Of a stretch of DNA of 64,000 bases, positions 9,946 through 19,911 are shown piece by piece (within the stretch, counting starts at the first letter, position 1; each line of letters starts with the position of its first letter). A program made the position numbers and the translations under genes. Origin of the DNA: Actinomycetes bacterium. Its GTDB lineage: Bacteria; Actinomycetota; Coriobacteriia; Coriobacteriales; Eggerthellaceae. The notes beneath the pieces are model-generated. The model was not told the origin of the DNA. It saw nothing but the letters and a program-made list of their open reading frames with translations, and ran no database searches. The stretch is taken from positions 1 through 64,000 of the forward strand of contig JAEWQO010000140.1 in the NCBI GenBank assembly GCA_023460315.1. The letters run 5' to 3'.

Positions 9946-11355
9946 CTACTCCTCCATCATGTCTTGAATCTTCTTGAGGTCGGCCATGTTCATGCCGCCC
10001 ATGCCGGGCAGGCCCCTCCGCCGCCGACCCTTCTTCCCCCGCTTGCCCTTCTTGCCGGACGCCTCTTCGCCCGCAGGCATCATCTTCTTCATCATTTTCT
10101 TCGTCTCATTGAATTTCTTGATAAGCTGGTTCACCTCGGAGACAGCCACCCCCGCACCAGAGGCGATGCGGGCACGACGCGATCCGTTGAGAATGTCCGG
10201 CTTCTCGCGTTCAACCTTCGTCATGGAGTTGATGATGACCTCCATATGGTCGAGCGCTCCTTCGTCAACCTGCCCTTTCGCCATGGCCTTGTCGCCGCCC
10301 GGCAAGGCGCTCACCAGCTTCGAGATGCCGCCCATCTTGCGAATTTGGCGGTTCATGTCAATGAAGTCATTGAGGTTAAGCTGGGCACGCATCATGCGCT
10401 CAGTCGCCTGCTCCTCAATTTCCTGCTTCTGGACTTTCACGGCACTTTCGATGAGGCTGACCACATCTCCCATGCCCAGGATGCGCTTTGCCATGCGATC
10501 GGGATGGAACTCCTCAAGGGAATCGGGCTTTTCCCCCGAGCTTATGAACTTGATGGGCTTTCCCGTGACCTGCCTGACAGACAAAGCGCCGCCTCCGCGA
10601 GCATCGCCATCCATCTTTGACATGATGACGCCATCGAAATCGACACGCTCGGCAAAGGAGGCGGCCATGTTGACGACATCCTGTCCGGTCATCGCATCGA
10701 CCACCATGAGTATCTGATCGGGCTTGATGGCGCGTTTGATGGCCTCGGCCTCAGCCATCATCTCGTCGTCGACATGAAGACGGCCCGCCGTGTCGACGAT
10801 GACCACGTCTCGAAGGTTATCGATGGCATGCTGGATGCCCTCCGTCGCAATCCGCACCGGATCGTGACCGTCGCCACGGTACACGCGCACGCCGATTTCA
10901 CCGCCAAGGGTTTCCAGCTGATCGGCAGCGGCAGGACGATAGACGTCGCACGCCACCAGCAACGGGCTATGGTTTTCCTGCACGAGCCGATAAGCCAGCT
11001 TCGCCGCAGCCGTCGTCTTGCCCGAACCCTGAAGACCCACCAGCATGATGACGTTGGGAATGCGGTTCGACAGCACGAGCTTCGAGTCGGTCCGGCCAAG
11101 AAGCTCAGTCAGCTCATCGAGCACGATCTTGGTGACGTTTTGCGCCGGAGTGAGGGAATCGAGCACCTCGGCACTGAGACAACGCTCCTTGGTGCGGGCG
11201 ACAAACGACTTCACCACCTTGAAGTTGACGTCGGCTTCCAAGAGCGCCATGCGAATCTCGCGCATGGCGTCATTGATATCATCCTCGGTCAGTCGGCCTT
11301 TGCCGCGCAATCCGGAGAAAATGCCCTGAAGACGTTCGGATAGGTTTTCAAGCAT
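9946..11355 (-). CDS. ffh: Signal recognition particle protein Ffh
   Basis: This 54-kDa GTPase (469 aa) recognises signal sequences on ribosome-nascent chains and docks with FtsY. It has an N-terminal helical N domain, a G domain with P-loop GLQGSGKTTAAAKLA, DTAGRLHVDDEMM and SKMDGDARGG, and a Met-rich M domain ending GGMNMADLKKIQDMMEE. ATG 11355 is chosen over a 31-codon extension because the conserved protein begins MLENLSERLQ there and GGGAG lies 9 nt upstream. FtsY is encoded 4 kb away in this window. Confidence 0.97.
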   Translation of the reverse strand: MLENLSERLQGIFSGLRGKGRLTEDDINDAMREIRMALLEADVNFKVVKSFVARTKERCLSAEVLDSLTPAQNVTKIVLDELTELLGRTDSKLVLSNRIPNVIMLVGLQGSGKTTAAAKLAYRLVQENHSPLLVACDVYRPAAADQLETLGGEIGVRVYRGDGHDPVRIATEGIQHAIDNLRDVVIVDTAGRLHVDDEMMAEAEAIKRAIKPDQILMVVDAMTGQDVVNMAASFAERVDFDGVIMSKMDGDARGGGALSVRQVTGKPIKFISSGEKPDSLEEFHPDRMAKRILGMGDVVSLIESAVKVQKQEIEEQATERMMRAQLNLNDFIDMNRQIRKMGGISKLVSALPGGDKAMAKGQVDEGALDHMEVIINSMTKVEREKPDILNGSRRARIASGAGVAVSEVNQLIKKFNETKKMMKKMMPAGEEASGKKGKRGKKGRRRRGLPGMGGMNMADLKKIQDMMEE

Positions 11356-11688
11356 GGAACGGAACTCCCATCGGTCAACACGTATTCGTTGAGGGAAGTG
11401 CTGATCGACTCGGCACCTCTCTCTGAAAAGTATACTTGATGGTGGCACTTTGAGGCCAACTTCACCGTTTCAACGGCTTGGATCTCCCGACGTTTTCCAA
11501 TGCTGAAACGGCGATTCCCCCCAAATGCAGAATACGGACCTGTATTTCTTTTGTCAGAACAGGGGTTAAATGGGTACCCACATGCAGCCATAGCTTCGTT
11601 TTTAAAAAATGGGGGCTAGGCATTCGTCCAAGGAGGGCATTGCGTCTGCAAATGAAGAGCCGCAGACGAAATGCCCGAAAAATGCGCG
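11356..11688. other. Intergenic region upstream of ffh
   Basis: These 333 bp hold no convincing gene. A minus-strand TATACT at 11429-11434 is a plausible -10 for ffh. At the other end a hairpin (11635-11676, arms GGGCATT + GCGTCTGC) lies 12 bp past the stop of the flavoprotein gene and probably ends its transcript, although no U-tract follows directly. The middle part shows nothing. Confidence 0.5.
11635..11676 (-). terminator. Hairpin downstream of flavoprotein gene
   Basis: Arms at 11635-11649 and 11662-11676 pair over 15 bp with one bulge. It is close behind the stop codon at 11689 and probably a terminator, but it has no adjoining run of U on the minus-strand RNA, so it could instead be a 3'-end stabilising stem. 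Confidence 0.45.
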
Positions 11689-13611
11689 TTACTTTTCTGC
11701 AAGAGCCTTGCCGAGCTGGCGGCCAAGAGTCATGGCAAAGCCGAGCGTCAGGCCAGAGATAGCAGTGGAGTATTGCACGGCAAAACGGCCGCCACTATTG
11801 TTTCCGGTAGCATACAGCCCCTCAATGGGGTTATAGCTTTTATCGAGCACCCGCTGATTGTCGTCGATAACCAAACCATTCAAGGCAACGGTGCCAAGCA
11901 TCGGTTTTTCCTCGACGCTATACATGCCAAAGAAAGGGGGCTCGCTCACATCAAGCAACATCTTGGGGTCACGGCCAAACTCTTCGTCTTCGCCTTGAGC
12001 ACAAAAGGAATTGTACTTGTCGATGGATGCTTTGATCTCGACTTTCATTTCCTCATCGAAACCCATGTATTCGAGAAGCTCATCGAAGCTGTTCGCTGCC
12101 CACGCGCACACGGCTCCGCCGTCCTCCGTCTCAGCACCTTCAGCGCCTCGATCAACCCAAGTCTGGAACAGCTTTTCAAAATCAGCCGCGTCGGTCACCC
12201 CAATAGGCTGAGAGAAATGCTCTGGTGGCATTTTTGCCAGGAGCTCTTTCCACTTGCTGTCAAAGAAAAAGAAGTAGCGACCCGGTTTGCGACGCTCGAC
12301 CTGATCAAGCGTACCAAATATGCCAAGAAACGTCTCGTCGGCAAAACGCTGTCCCTGCGCATCAAGACAAACGAACGGAGCACCCCAGGGGTTCTGGCTG
12401 GCTCCACCAGCACCTGCCGGCAACCGATCCGCCTCAATTTTGAAACCTGAACCCCAGCGGAGCACGTTCGTGGGAAAGTCTGTGCTCTCAAACATGACTT
12501 GGGGCGATACGAGACAGTGCGGAGAAGGATCGATGGAACCGCCAACCCACATGCCCATCTTGATGCCGCTGCCATCTCGGCCGAACATCTGAGTACGCAT
12601 TTGGGAAGTGTCCAAGCCATGGGCTTCATACAGCCAGCGACGTTCATCCTGCAAGTTCACATACATATCATTGTTTCCGCCATAGTCGCCACAAGCCAAT
12701 ACCACGCCTTTTTCACCGACAAACTTAATATAATTACCGTCGGCATCCTGGACGACAGCTGCCGTGACCCTCGTCACTTCAGTGTCAACGTTTTCTTCGG
12801 AGATCACCCCGGTCGACTCATCATAGACCGTCGTCTTCACTCCCTGCGTCACCGTTTCAGACAGCAATTTAACCGCAGTATGGTTCCAATACCACTTTGC
12901 ACCCTGACTTTCGGCTTGCTCTATCAAAAGCGGAGCTGTGTCTTGAAAATTTACCTGGACACATCCTCGAAAGCAATGGAATCCGTTGACTTCCGCCCCA
13001 TCCTCGAAATACTGGGTGCCCGTCTGACTCTCGGTTCCATTTTCAATCTCAAGCGCGTCGACTACCTCTTGTGGAGCACGTTCGATAATCCAGTCAAGCA
13101 TCTCCCCGCTCTCGTTTGCAAACTGGCGAACCAAGGCAGGATTGGTCTTGTTGCGATTGCGACGTTGGTACTCGGCGATAAATTCGCTCGGTCTTACTGC
13201 AGCGATGTCATGCTCGGCCAGATAGTTTGAATTCAGGTTTGCGATGTCATGCAGACCGTAATAGGAGATTCCTTCCTTGCTTTGCATCTCGATGACCGAT
13301 ACGGTGGCACCCTCTTCAGCTGCTGCAGTTGCGCACATGATGCCAGCATTGCCGCCACCCAAAACGATAATGTCCGACGTGACCGTTTCCGTGATTTGAG
13401 ACTCGTCTATCTCAGGCGCTTCGCCCAACCATGAATAACTACCATTCGAAGCATCACTCGCCCCAGAAGCGGCTCCACCCGAACTCGTCGCCTTCTTTTC
13501 GGATGCGCCTTGCGGTGCGCAGCCAGGCAGAGCAGCGACCGCCGCAGTCACCACGCCAAAGCCGGCGGCAGCCTTCATGAAGCCCCTTCGGTCCATAGTA
13601 TGCTTTTCCAT
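11689..13611 (-). CDS. Tat-exported FAD-dependent fumarate reductase/urocanate reductase-type lipoprotein
   Basis: A 640-aa secreted flavoprotein. The N-terminus has a twin-arginine motif (MDRRGFMK), a hydrophobic stretch and a lipobox-like ALPGC, so it is likely Tat-exported and lipid-anchored outside the membrane. A FAD_binding_2 domain follows: Rossmann motif IIVLGGGNAGIMCATAAAEEG from about residue 80 and the C-terminal FAD motif GLYATGNNSGGRF. Family members reduce fumarate, urocanate, cinnamates, steroids or drugs as respiratory electron acceptors; the substrate here cannot be told. There is no attached heme or FMN domain, so electrons must come from a separate partner. ATG 13611 has GGAGGG 6 nt upstream. 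It is divergent from a membrane LuxR regulator, which is its likely controller. Confidence 0.85.
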   Translation of the reverse strand: MEKHTMDRRGFMKAAAGFGVVTAAVAALPGCAPQGASEKKATSSGGAASGASDASNGSYSWLGEAPEIDESQITETVTSDIIVLGGGNAGIMCATAAAEEGATVSVIEMQSKEGISYYGLHDIANLNSNYLAEHDIAAVRPSEFIAEYQRRNRNKTNPALVRQFANESGEMLDWIIERAPQEVVDALEIENGTESQTGTQYFEDGAEVNGFHCFRGCVQVNFQDTAPLLIEQAESQGAKWYWNHTAVKLLSETVTQGVKTTVYDESTGVISEENVDTEVTRVTAAVVQDADGNYIKFVGEKGVVLACGDYGGNNDMYVNLQDERRWLYEAHGLDTSQMRTQMFGRDGSGIKMGMWVGGSIDPSPHCLVSPQVMFESTDFPTNVLRWGSGFKIEADRLPAGAGGASQNPWGAPFVCLDAQGQRFADETFLGIFGTLDQVERRKPGRYFFFFDSKWKELLAKMPPEHFSQPIGVTDAADFEKLFQTWVDRGAEGAETEDGGAVCAWAANSFDELLEYMGFDEEMKVEIKASIDKYNSFCAQGEDEEFGRDPKMLLDVSEPPFFGMYSVEEKPMLGTVALNGLVIDDNQRVLDKSYNPIEGLYATGNNSGGRFAVQYSTAISGLTLGFAMTLGRQLGKALAEK

Positions 13612-13831
13612 AGCATGCCCTCCTCTATGATTTGCTCGCTCCTTGCCGGCGAGCAACAGAGGAGGGCAGTATAGGCTGCTCCTTTCTCATTACGCGTCCC
13701 CCTTGCGTGCCGAAGAGTCAAAAGCAGGCATAATCAACCCAAAATGATGATGCGCAGACAACACAAGCTCAGTTTCAAAATTACGCGAAGCTATATAATG
13801 GAATGCATTCGTCATTCAAGGGAGGGGACCA
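13612..13831. promoter_or_regulatory. Divergent promoter region between flavoprotein and luxR genes
   Basis: A 220-bp shared upstream region. TATAAT at 13794-13799, about 32 bp before the luxR start, is a good -10 for the plus-strand gene, although the -35 is poor. No clear operator repeat could be picked out for the LuxR-type regulator. Confidence 0.45.
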
Positions 13832-15271
13832 ATGGGAAAAATGCGCACCGCGCCCACACACGCATATTCCCGTGAGGACGTGCGTGCCGCCATCGCTTTT
13901 GGAACCTTTGTTACCTGGAATGGCTTGGCCTTTCGCATTGCCAATGCGCCCGAAGTGTCATTTCCCTGGTCGCTTCTCTCATTTCCTCGTCATGACGAGG
14001 CGTGGCTGAGCGCGCTGCTCGCGATTATATTCATCTCATTGGCTGCAGGAATACTCTGGTATCTCATGCCAGAAAAAAGGATGAGCGCACGGCAGGAAAA
14101 GCTTGCAATTGCGTTATCCGGAATAGCAATGGCAGCAAGTACCGGGGGTCTCGTCACTCCCCACGCCTCTCTTGCCGCAACGCTCTTTTTTGGCGTCATA
14201 TGCGGGACAGGCATGGCCATCGTGCTTCATGTATGGATACCGCGCGCACAGGCCCATGATGGGTCTCAATTGACACGTCGCATGTTATTTGGCTTTATGG
14301 TTGCGTTCGTGCTCGATGCAACCGTTGTCATTCTTCCTCAAGAAATTGCCTCTTTTCTTGTAAGCGCACTACCGCTTGTCACCAGTGCCTTTCTGCTGAC
14401 GCACACAGGCGACGCTCAGCCTCAGCGCACGACAAACACCTCCGAACAGCCTTTTGCCAACACGCTCACCGCCTGTATCGCCATGTTTGGGTTTGCCGTG
14501 TTCATGGGGATTATTGGATTCGACTATGACCTCACCAACAGTCAAAACATGAGAGTGGCACAAGCTGGCCTCATGGCAGGCGGGGCAGCGTTTGCCGCCG
14601 TCATTCTGTTTGCGCTTGGCCGTTTTTCCGATATCGGACGTCTGCAGGTTATCGTGCCGATCGTACTTACAACCTCATTTGTGCTGCTCCCCTTGAGCGC
14701 AACGTCTTTCGTACGCGAGATTGCAGTCGTCCTGGCGCAAGCCACCTTGCTGCTCACCTTTGTCGTCGTGATGCTGGCCGTCGGGCAAGGGAAAGGACGA
14801 GGGTCGGCTCGCCGGTTCCCCTTTCTCATTGCCTCACTCGCAGTGCTCAACCTCCTTGGCGTGATTGTTGGAGGTGTCATCCGTAACTCATTCGGCCTCG
14901 ACGCCACCGCTCTCACCTTCACTGCCCTTTTGATAATATACTTTGTCTTGCTTGTTGCATTGCCTCTCTCGCGCTGCAATCGCCTTGTAAAACATGTTAT
15001 ACAAGGCGCTTCGATCGCAAGTCCGACTGAAATCGCACGCATCAGACGTGACGCACTTGCTGAGCGTTACCCAAGCCTTTCAACACGCGAAAAAGACGTC
15101 CTGCTTCTCATGTTGCAAAGCTACAGCAACCAGCGAATGGCCGATGCTTTGATTGTGTCTGAGAGCACGGTAAAGACCCATGTACGTCACGTATACGCGA
15201 AGATGGGCATCCGTTCCCGTCAGCAGCTATTGATTGAAGCAGAGGACATCCCCTTGGAAATGGATGAATGA
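13832..15271 (+). CDS. LuxR-family transcriptional regulator with multi-pass membrane domain
   Basis: A 479-aa regulator. Roughly residues 25-395 form about a dozen hydrophobic segments (for example WLSALLAIIFISLAAGILWYL). The C-terminal 65 residues are a GerE/LuxR helix-turn-helix (LSTREKDVLLLML, NQRMADALIVSESTVKTHVRHVYAKMGI). This architecture is expanded in Eggerthellaceae, usually next to flavin reductases, so sensing of an electron acceptor or its transport state is a reasonable inference but not shown. GGAGG precedes the ATG. It is convergent with ftsY (9-bp gap). Confidence 0.88.
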   Translation: MGKMRTAPTHAYSREDVRAAIAFGTFVTWNGLAFRIANAPEVSFPWSLLSFPRHDEAWLSALLAIIFISLAAGILWYLMPEKRMSARQEKLAIALSGIAMAASTGGLVTPHASLAATLFFGVICGTGMAIVLHVWIPRAQAHDGSQLTRRMLFGFMVAFVLDATVVILPQEIASFLVSALPLVTSAFLLTHTGDAQPQRTTNTSEQPFANTLTACIAMFGFAVFMGIIGFDYDLTNSQNMRVAQAGLMAGGAAFAAVILFALGRFSDIGRLQVIVPIVLTTSFVLLPLSATSFVREIAVVLAQATLLLTFVVVMLAVGQGKGRGSARRFPFLIASLAVLNLLGVIVGGVIRNSFGLDATALTFTALLIIYFVLLVALPLSRCNRLVKHVIQGASIASPTEIARIRRDALAERYPSLSTREKDVLLLMLQSYSNQRMADALIVSESTVKTHVRHVYAKMGIRSRQQLLIEAEDIPLEMDE

Positions 15272-15280
15272 GCACACCCT

Positions 15281-16201
15281 TCACTCTCGCTCGTCGAAAT
15301 CTCCCACCAAGGCACGGGCGAAATCGTGGGCATCAAAGTCCCTGAGGTCATCGAGTCCCTCCCCCACGCCAATTTTGAGAACAGGCAGGTTCAGCTCGTG
15401 TGACACAGCGAGCACAATACCTCCTTTGGCGGTGCCGTCAAGCTTGGTGACGATGACGCCATCGAGGTCGAGCGCACGGTCGAACTCGCGCGCTTGCGTG
15501 AGCCCGTTTTGTCCAGTCGTCGCGTCGATCACGAGCACGGTGTAGACCGGCACGTTTGCGCGCTTGCGCACGACGCCCACCACCTTCTCCAGCTCACGCA
15601 TGAGATCGGCCGACGTGTGCAGGCGCCCAGCCGTGTCGATGAGCACGAGGTCGGCACCTTCCTGTTCGGCCCGCTCGATGGTGTCGTAGCACACGCTGGC
15701 AGGATCGCTTCCGCGCTCACGCGTGCATATTCCCACATCAGCACGGCGTGCCCAGACTTCGAGCTGCTCGATGGCGGCGGCACGGAACGTGTCCGCGCTG
15801 CCAAGAAGCACCTTCCGGCCAGCATCGGTGGCCTCTTTGGCAATCTTGCCCACCGTGGTGGTCTTGCCAGTGCCGTTGATTCCCACGAACAGCACGATGG
15901 CGGCATCTCCCCCGAAGACATCCTGCCCGCCTTCGACAAAAGCTTCCGCTATCTGGTCATTCAGCAGATCAAACACCGCGTAAGCATCGGGAAGCGCCAT
16001 GCGGGTGGCCCGATCACGCAGATTCTCGACGATCGCACTCGTTGCCGGTGCGCCGATGTCAGCCAGAATGAGCGTCTCCTCAAGGCCGTCCCAGAACCCA
16101 TCGTCCAGATCGGGGCCTCGGTCAAGCAGAACGTTCATCTGCTCCTTGAACTTGTCGCGCGAACGCGACAGCCCCTCACTGATGCGGTCGAAGAATCCCA
16201 T
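15281..16201 (-). CDS. ftsY: Signal recognition particle receptor FtsY
   Basis: This is the SRP receptor GTPase (306 aa) that docks Ffh-ribosome complexes at the membrane. The short N-terminal region (MGFFDRISEGLSRSRDKFKE) lacks the long acidic A domain of E. coli. The NG domain shows GINGTGKTTTVGKIA, DTAGRLHTSADLM and TKLDGTAKGG. ATG 16201 has AAGGAG 7 nt upstream; a GTG two codons earlier lies too close to that site. Confidence 0.96.
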   Translation of the reverse strand: MGFFDRISEGLSRSRDKFKEQMNVLLDRGPDLDDGFWDGLEETLILADIGAPATSAIVENLRDRATRMALPDAYAVFDLLNDQIAEAFVEGGQDVFGGDAAIVLFVGINGTGKTTTVGKIAKEATDAGRKVLLGSADTFRAAAIEQLEVWARRADVGICTRERGSDPASVCYDTIERAEQEGADLVLIDTAGRLHTSADLMRELEKVVGVVRKRANVPVYTVLVIDATTGQNGLTQAREFDRALDLDGVIVTKLDGTAKGGIVLAVSHELNLPVLKIGVGEGLDDLRDFDAHDFARALVGDFDERE

Positions 16202-16339
16202 GCTCACGCTCCTTTCTTGGTCAGCAAACAGTGTACCCCAAGACAGGCGCTCCGGCGACGTTCCGAACCGAAGCCATGACGCTCACGCCCGATTGTCGGC
16301 AATGCGCGCCATCTGGTCAAAATTCGGCGAGGAGAAAGG

Positions 16340-16371
16340 ATGGAGCCGCATCTCAGCCGATGCGGCTCCAT
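16340..16371 (-). terminator. Intrinsic terminator after aldehyde dehydrogenase gene
   Basis: A perfect 13-bp stem (ATGGAGCCGCATC, 16340-16352, pairing with 16359-16371; 6-nt loop) lies about 110 bp beyond the aldehyde dehydrogenase stop. It is followed on the minus-strand RNA by UCCUUUCU. Confidence 0.7.
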
Positions 16372-16480
16372 TTGAAAGACGTGCTATCGCTTAGGGCAAC
16401 CTGCTTGCCCTGGCTTTTGGCTGAGAGCTGCGTGCCGACGGCACCGCGCCGCGGCACCCTGCAGAACGTCTCCAGGCACC

Positions 16481-17965
16481 CTAGCCTTCGGGATAAAAGC
16501 CGCTCGGCGATTCGCTGAGATTGATCATGATATTCTTGGTTTGCGTGTAATGCTCAAGCATGATCTTGTGCGTCTCACGCCCAATGCCCGATTCCTTATA
16601 TCCGCCAAACGGCGCGCCGGAGGGAATCTGGTTGTAGGTGTTCACCCACATGCGCCCCGTTTGAACGCCCTGGGCAACGCGGAATGCCCGGTTGATGTCG
16701 CGCGTCCACACCGCTCCGCCCAGACCATAGACCGAGTCGTTTGCCATGTCGATGACCTCTTGCTCATCTTTGAACTTGATGACCACGGCTACGGGACCAA
16801 ATATCTCTTCTTGCGCCACCCGACAGGAATTGTTGGGAACCTCGATGAGCGTGGGCTTCAAGAACGCACCCTTTGCCAGTTCGCCTTCCGTCGCGCGCTC
16901 TCCGCCGCAAAGCACGGTGCCGCCATCCTGCTTGGCAATCTCGACGTACTCGAGGATCTTCTCCATCTGCCTTTGATCGATCTGGCTGCCCATCTGGGTG
17001 TCATCCTCCCACGGCATCCCAACTTTAACCCGGGAAAAAGCCTCACATGCATCTTGGACGAACTGCTCATAGATGTCCTCATGCACGAATATGCGGCTGC
17101 CGGCGCAGCAGACCTGTCCCTGATTGAACAGGATGCCGAGCTGAATGCCATCAAGCATCATGTCCCACTTGCAGTCCGGGAAAATGATGTTCGCAGATTT
17201 GCCGCCCAGCTCCAACGTCGCCGGTATCAGACGCTCGGCTGCAGCGCGTGCAACATCGCGGCCAACTTCAGTCGATCCCGTGAATGCAAGCTTGCTGATG
17301 TCCGGATGGTCGAGAATGTACTGTCCTGACTTCGAGCCACGGCCAGTGACAACGTTGAACACGCCAGCAGGTATGATGTCCTGCGTGAGCTTTGCCAGCT
17401 CAAGAACCGTGAGGGATGTTGTGGAAGAAGGTTTGAAAACCGTGCAGTCACCCGCCGCGAGCACCGGAGCGAGCTTCCATGCAGCCATGAGGAAGGGGAA
17501 GTTCCAAGGAACGATTTGCCCAACCACGCCGATGGGCTCATGGAACACCAATGACATCATGTTGCCCGGCAAGAGGTCGGCCTCTCCCGTGTCAGCCAAC
17601 AGAACGCCGGCGAAATAGCGAAAATGGTCAACGGAATAGGCAATGTCAATGGCACGCGTCTCGCGGATGGGCTTGCCGTTGTCAAGCGACTCAAGCAACG
17701 CAAAGTGCTCGGCATTTTCCTCGATGACATCCGCGACCTTGTTCAGGATGATGGCGCGTTGCGCCTTGTCGGTCTTGCTCCACGACTCAAACGCTTTCCA
17801 TGCCGCACCCACCGCGCGGTCGACGTCTTCCTTCGAGGCGTCCGCAATGGTCGAGAGCTGTTCCCCATTGGCCGGGCAGTGCACAGCGAGCGTCGCCCCG
17901 TCAGACGCGTCCGCCCACTCGCCGCCAATAAAGAGTTGATAGGATTTCTGAGCAGGATTTTCCAT
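16481..17965 (-). CDS. NAD(P)-dependent aldehyde dehydrogenase
   Basis: A 494-aa member of the ALDH superfamily that oxidises an aldehyde to its acid with NAD(P). Signatures are LELGGKSANIIF with the general-base Glu, FNQGQVCCAGSRIF with the catalytic Cys, and the NAD-binding FTGSTEVGR. It resembles betaine-aldehyde/general ALDHs (QLFIGGEWADASDG at the N-terminus, GGYKESGIGRE near the end), but the substrate cannot be assigned. The ATG at 17965 has AGGA 7 nt upstream. It stands alone between ftsY and leuA, with terminators on both sides. Confidence 0.9.
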   Translation of the reverse strand: MENPAQKSYQLFIGGEWADASDGATLAVHCPANGEQLSTIADASKEDVDRAVGAAWKAFESWSKTDKAQRAIILNKVADVIEENAEHFALLESLDNGKPIRETRAIDIAYSVDHFRYFAGVLLADTGEADLLPGNMMSLVFHEPIGVVGQIVPWNFPFLMAAWKLAPVLAAGDCTVFKPSSTTSLTVLELAKLTQDIIPAGVFNVVTGRGSKSGQYILDHPDISKLAFTGSTEVGRDVARAAAERLIPATLELGGKSANIIFPDCKWDMMLDGIQLGILFNQGQVCCAGSRIFVHEDIYEQFVQDACEAFSRVKVGMPWEDDTQMGSQIDQRQMEKILEYVEIAKQDGGTVLCGGERATEGELAKGAFLKPTLIEVPNNSCRVAQEEIFGPVAVVIKFKDEQEVIDMANDSVYGLGGAVWTRDINRAFRVAQGVQTGRMWVNTYNQIPSGAPFGGYKESGIGRETHKIMLEHYTQTKNIMINLSESPSGFYPEG

Positions 17966-18155
17966 TCGTGCATCCTTTCTTCTGGCAGCGGACGAGCCGC
18001 CGCACCCATCCACACGGGCCAAAAGGGACCCTTGGGGTTCAGGATACCGTGTACGGCACGGCAATGCAGTCTTTGTTGTAGGTAAACCCGTCAACGGTCG
18101 ATAAACGATCCCTGAACAGTAGCATATTCGGAAAAGACGAAGGAAGGCCCAAGAA

Positions 18156-18180
18156 ATGAGGGAGCCGAAGGCTCCCTCAT
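18156..18180 (-). terminator. Intrinsic terminator after leuA
   Basis: An 11-bp perfect stem (ATGAGGGAGCC) with a GAA triloop starts 5 bp beyond the leuA stop; the minus-strand RNA continues UUCUUGGG. Confidence 0.75.
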
Positions 18181-18184
18181 GAGA

Positions 18185-19723
18185 TTAGATCTGCTTCTGC
18201 AGCTCGCTCTTGTCCAGCAGCAAGCGATTCAGCGCGTTCAGATAGGCTTTCGTTGACGAGACGATGATGTCGCCGTCTGCCCCGCGGCCCGTGTATACCT
18301 CCCCGTCACCCGCTGCCACGCGCACCGTCACCTCACCCAGCGCGTCAATGCCACGCGTGACGGACTGCACGGAAAACTCGGTCAAGTCGTTGTCGACTTG
18401 CACGATCTTGTTCACCGCCTTGTACACCGCGTCAACAGGACCGATGCCATGATCGCATACCGTGCATTCCTTGCCCTCGGCGTCCTTGAGGGTGAGCGTG
18501 GCCGTTGGAATGAGCGGAAAGCCACAGCTGATCTGCACCGACTCCAGCGTGTACAGAGCTCGTTCATTGCGGTCGCGCTCATTGATGAGGCTCTCGAGGT
18601 CTTCGTCGTAGACCTCCTTCTTTTTGTCGGCAAGGTTGAGGAACGCTTCATACACCTGGTCGAGCGTTTCCCCCTCAAACTCGTAGCCAAGCTCTTCCAG
18701 CCGATGTTTCAGGGCTGCGTGCCCCGACCGGGCGGTGAGCACGATCTGGCTTTGCCCTGCACCCACGTCGGCCGGATCGATGATCTCGTAGGTGTCGCGC
18801 TTCTTCAGAACGCCATCCTGATGGATGCCCGAAGAATGGGCGAACGCGTTGGCTCCGACGATGGCCTTGTTCGCCTGGACGTTCATGCCCGTGATTGACG
18901 ACACCAGACGGCTTGCCTTCACGAATTCGCGCGTGTTGACATCGGTGTGCGCATCCAACTCCTTTTCGTGCATCTTGATGGCCATGACCACTTCCTCCAT
19001 GGCCGTGTTGCCCGCACGCTCCCCCAAGCCGTTGATGGTGCATTCGACCTGCCGTGCGCCGTTCTTCACTCCCGCCATGGCGAGCGCGGTGGCCATGCCC
19101 AGATCGTTATGGCAATGGACGGCAACTTTCACCTGTTCAATGCCCTTCACGCCCTCCATGAGGTACTTGATGCGGCGGCCAAACTCTTCGGGAAGCGAAT
19201 AGCCGGTCGTGTCGGGGATATTGACCACCGTGGCACCCGCATCCACGACAGCCTGAATGACGCGAACGAGAAAATCATAGTCCGAGCGACCAGCATCCTC
19301 GGCGTAAAATTGCACGTCTTCCACAAAGCTCTTGGCATATTTCACACACGTGACAGCACGCTCGACACATTCGTCCTCGGTGATGCGCAGTTTATCCCGC
19401 AAGTGGCTCGGGCTCACGCCAATGCCCGTATGGATGCGCGGCCTCTTGGCATACCTGAGCGCGTCAGCCGCCGCATCGATATCCTTCTCCACCGCACGAG
19501 TGAGACCGCACACGACCGCCTGATCCCCCGCAAGTTCGGCAATGCGGCGAACCGACTCAAAGTCGCCCGGACTTGAAATGGGAAATCCCGCCTCGATGAC
19601 GTCAACGTCGAGACGGAGCAGCTGACGCGCAACGACCAGCTTTTCCTCGGTGTTCATGGAAGCGCCTGGCGACTGCTCGCCATCGCGCAGCGTGGTGTCG
19701 AAAATATCAATCTTGCGCGTCAT
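18185..19723 (-). CDS. leuA: 2-isopropylmalate synthase
   Basis: This enzyme condenses acetyl-CoA with 2-oxoisovalerate, the first committed step of leucine synthesis. The 512-aa product has the HMGL-like TIM barrel ([17 protein letters not shown] at the start, then HCHNDLGMA and GLGERAGNT). It also has a full C-terminal LeuA dimer domain for leucine feedback ([15 protein letters not shown]). Two ATGs lie six bases apart; 19723 has AGGA at a 9-nt spacing and 19729 at only 3 nt, so 19723 is preferred. It follows the ilv block and serA. leuB and leuCD are not in this window. Confidence 0.95.
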   Translation of the reverse strand: MTRKIDIFDTTLRDGEQSPGASMNTEEKLVVARQLLRLDVDVIEAGFPISSPGDFESVRRIAELAGDQAVVCGLTRAVEKDIDAAADALRYAKRPRIHTGIGVSPSHLRDKLRITEDECVERAVTCVKYAKSFVEDVQFYAEDAGRSDYDFLVRVIQAVVDAGATVVNIPDTTGYSLPEEFGRRIKYLMEGVKGIEQVKVAVHCHNDLGMATALAMAGVKNGARQVECTINGLGERAGNTAMEEVVMAIKMHEKELDAHTDVNTREFVKASRLVSSITGMNVQANKAIVGANAFAHSSGIHQDGVLKKRDTYEIIDPADVGAGQSQIVLTARSGHAALKHRLEELGYEFEGETLDQVYEAFLNLADKKKEVYDEDLESLINERDRNERALYTLESVQISCGFPLIPTATLTLKDAEGKECTVCDHGIGPVDAVYKAVNKIVQVDNDLTEFSVQSVTRGIDALGEVTVRVAAGDGEVYTGRGADGDIIVSSTKAYLNALNRLLLDKSELQKQI

Positions 19724-19816
19724 GTTCATGCATCCTTTCCATCTCAGCCGCATCGCCGCAAGGCGGTTGGCCCTGCGGGAGCGGACGGTTCTGATTCGAT
19801 CCAGTCATCGGAAGCA

Positions 19817-19838
19817 CCGTGTCTCAAGCTCGACACGG
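19817..19838 (-). terminator. Hairpin between serA and leuA
   Basis: A 7-bp stem (CCGTGTC/GACACGG, 8-nt loop) lies in the 188-bp gap between serA and leuA. No U-tract follows, so it may be a processing or pausing element and not a true terminator. Confidence 0.35.
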
Positions 19839-19911
19839 GCCCCGACCCTACACCCTGCGGCAGGAAGGACGCGGCAGAGCGCCATCCCCATCGCCACAGA
19901 GACGAACATAC

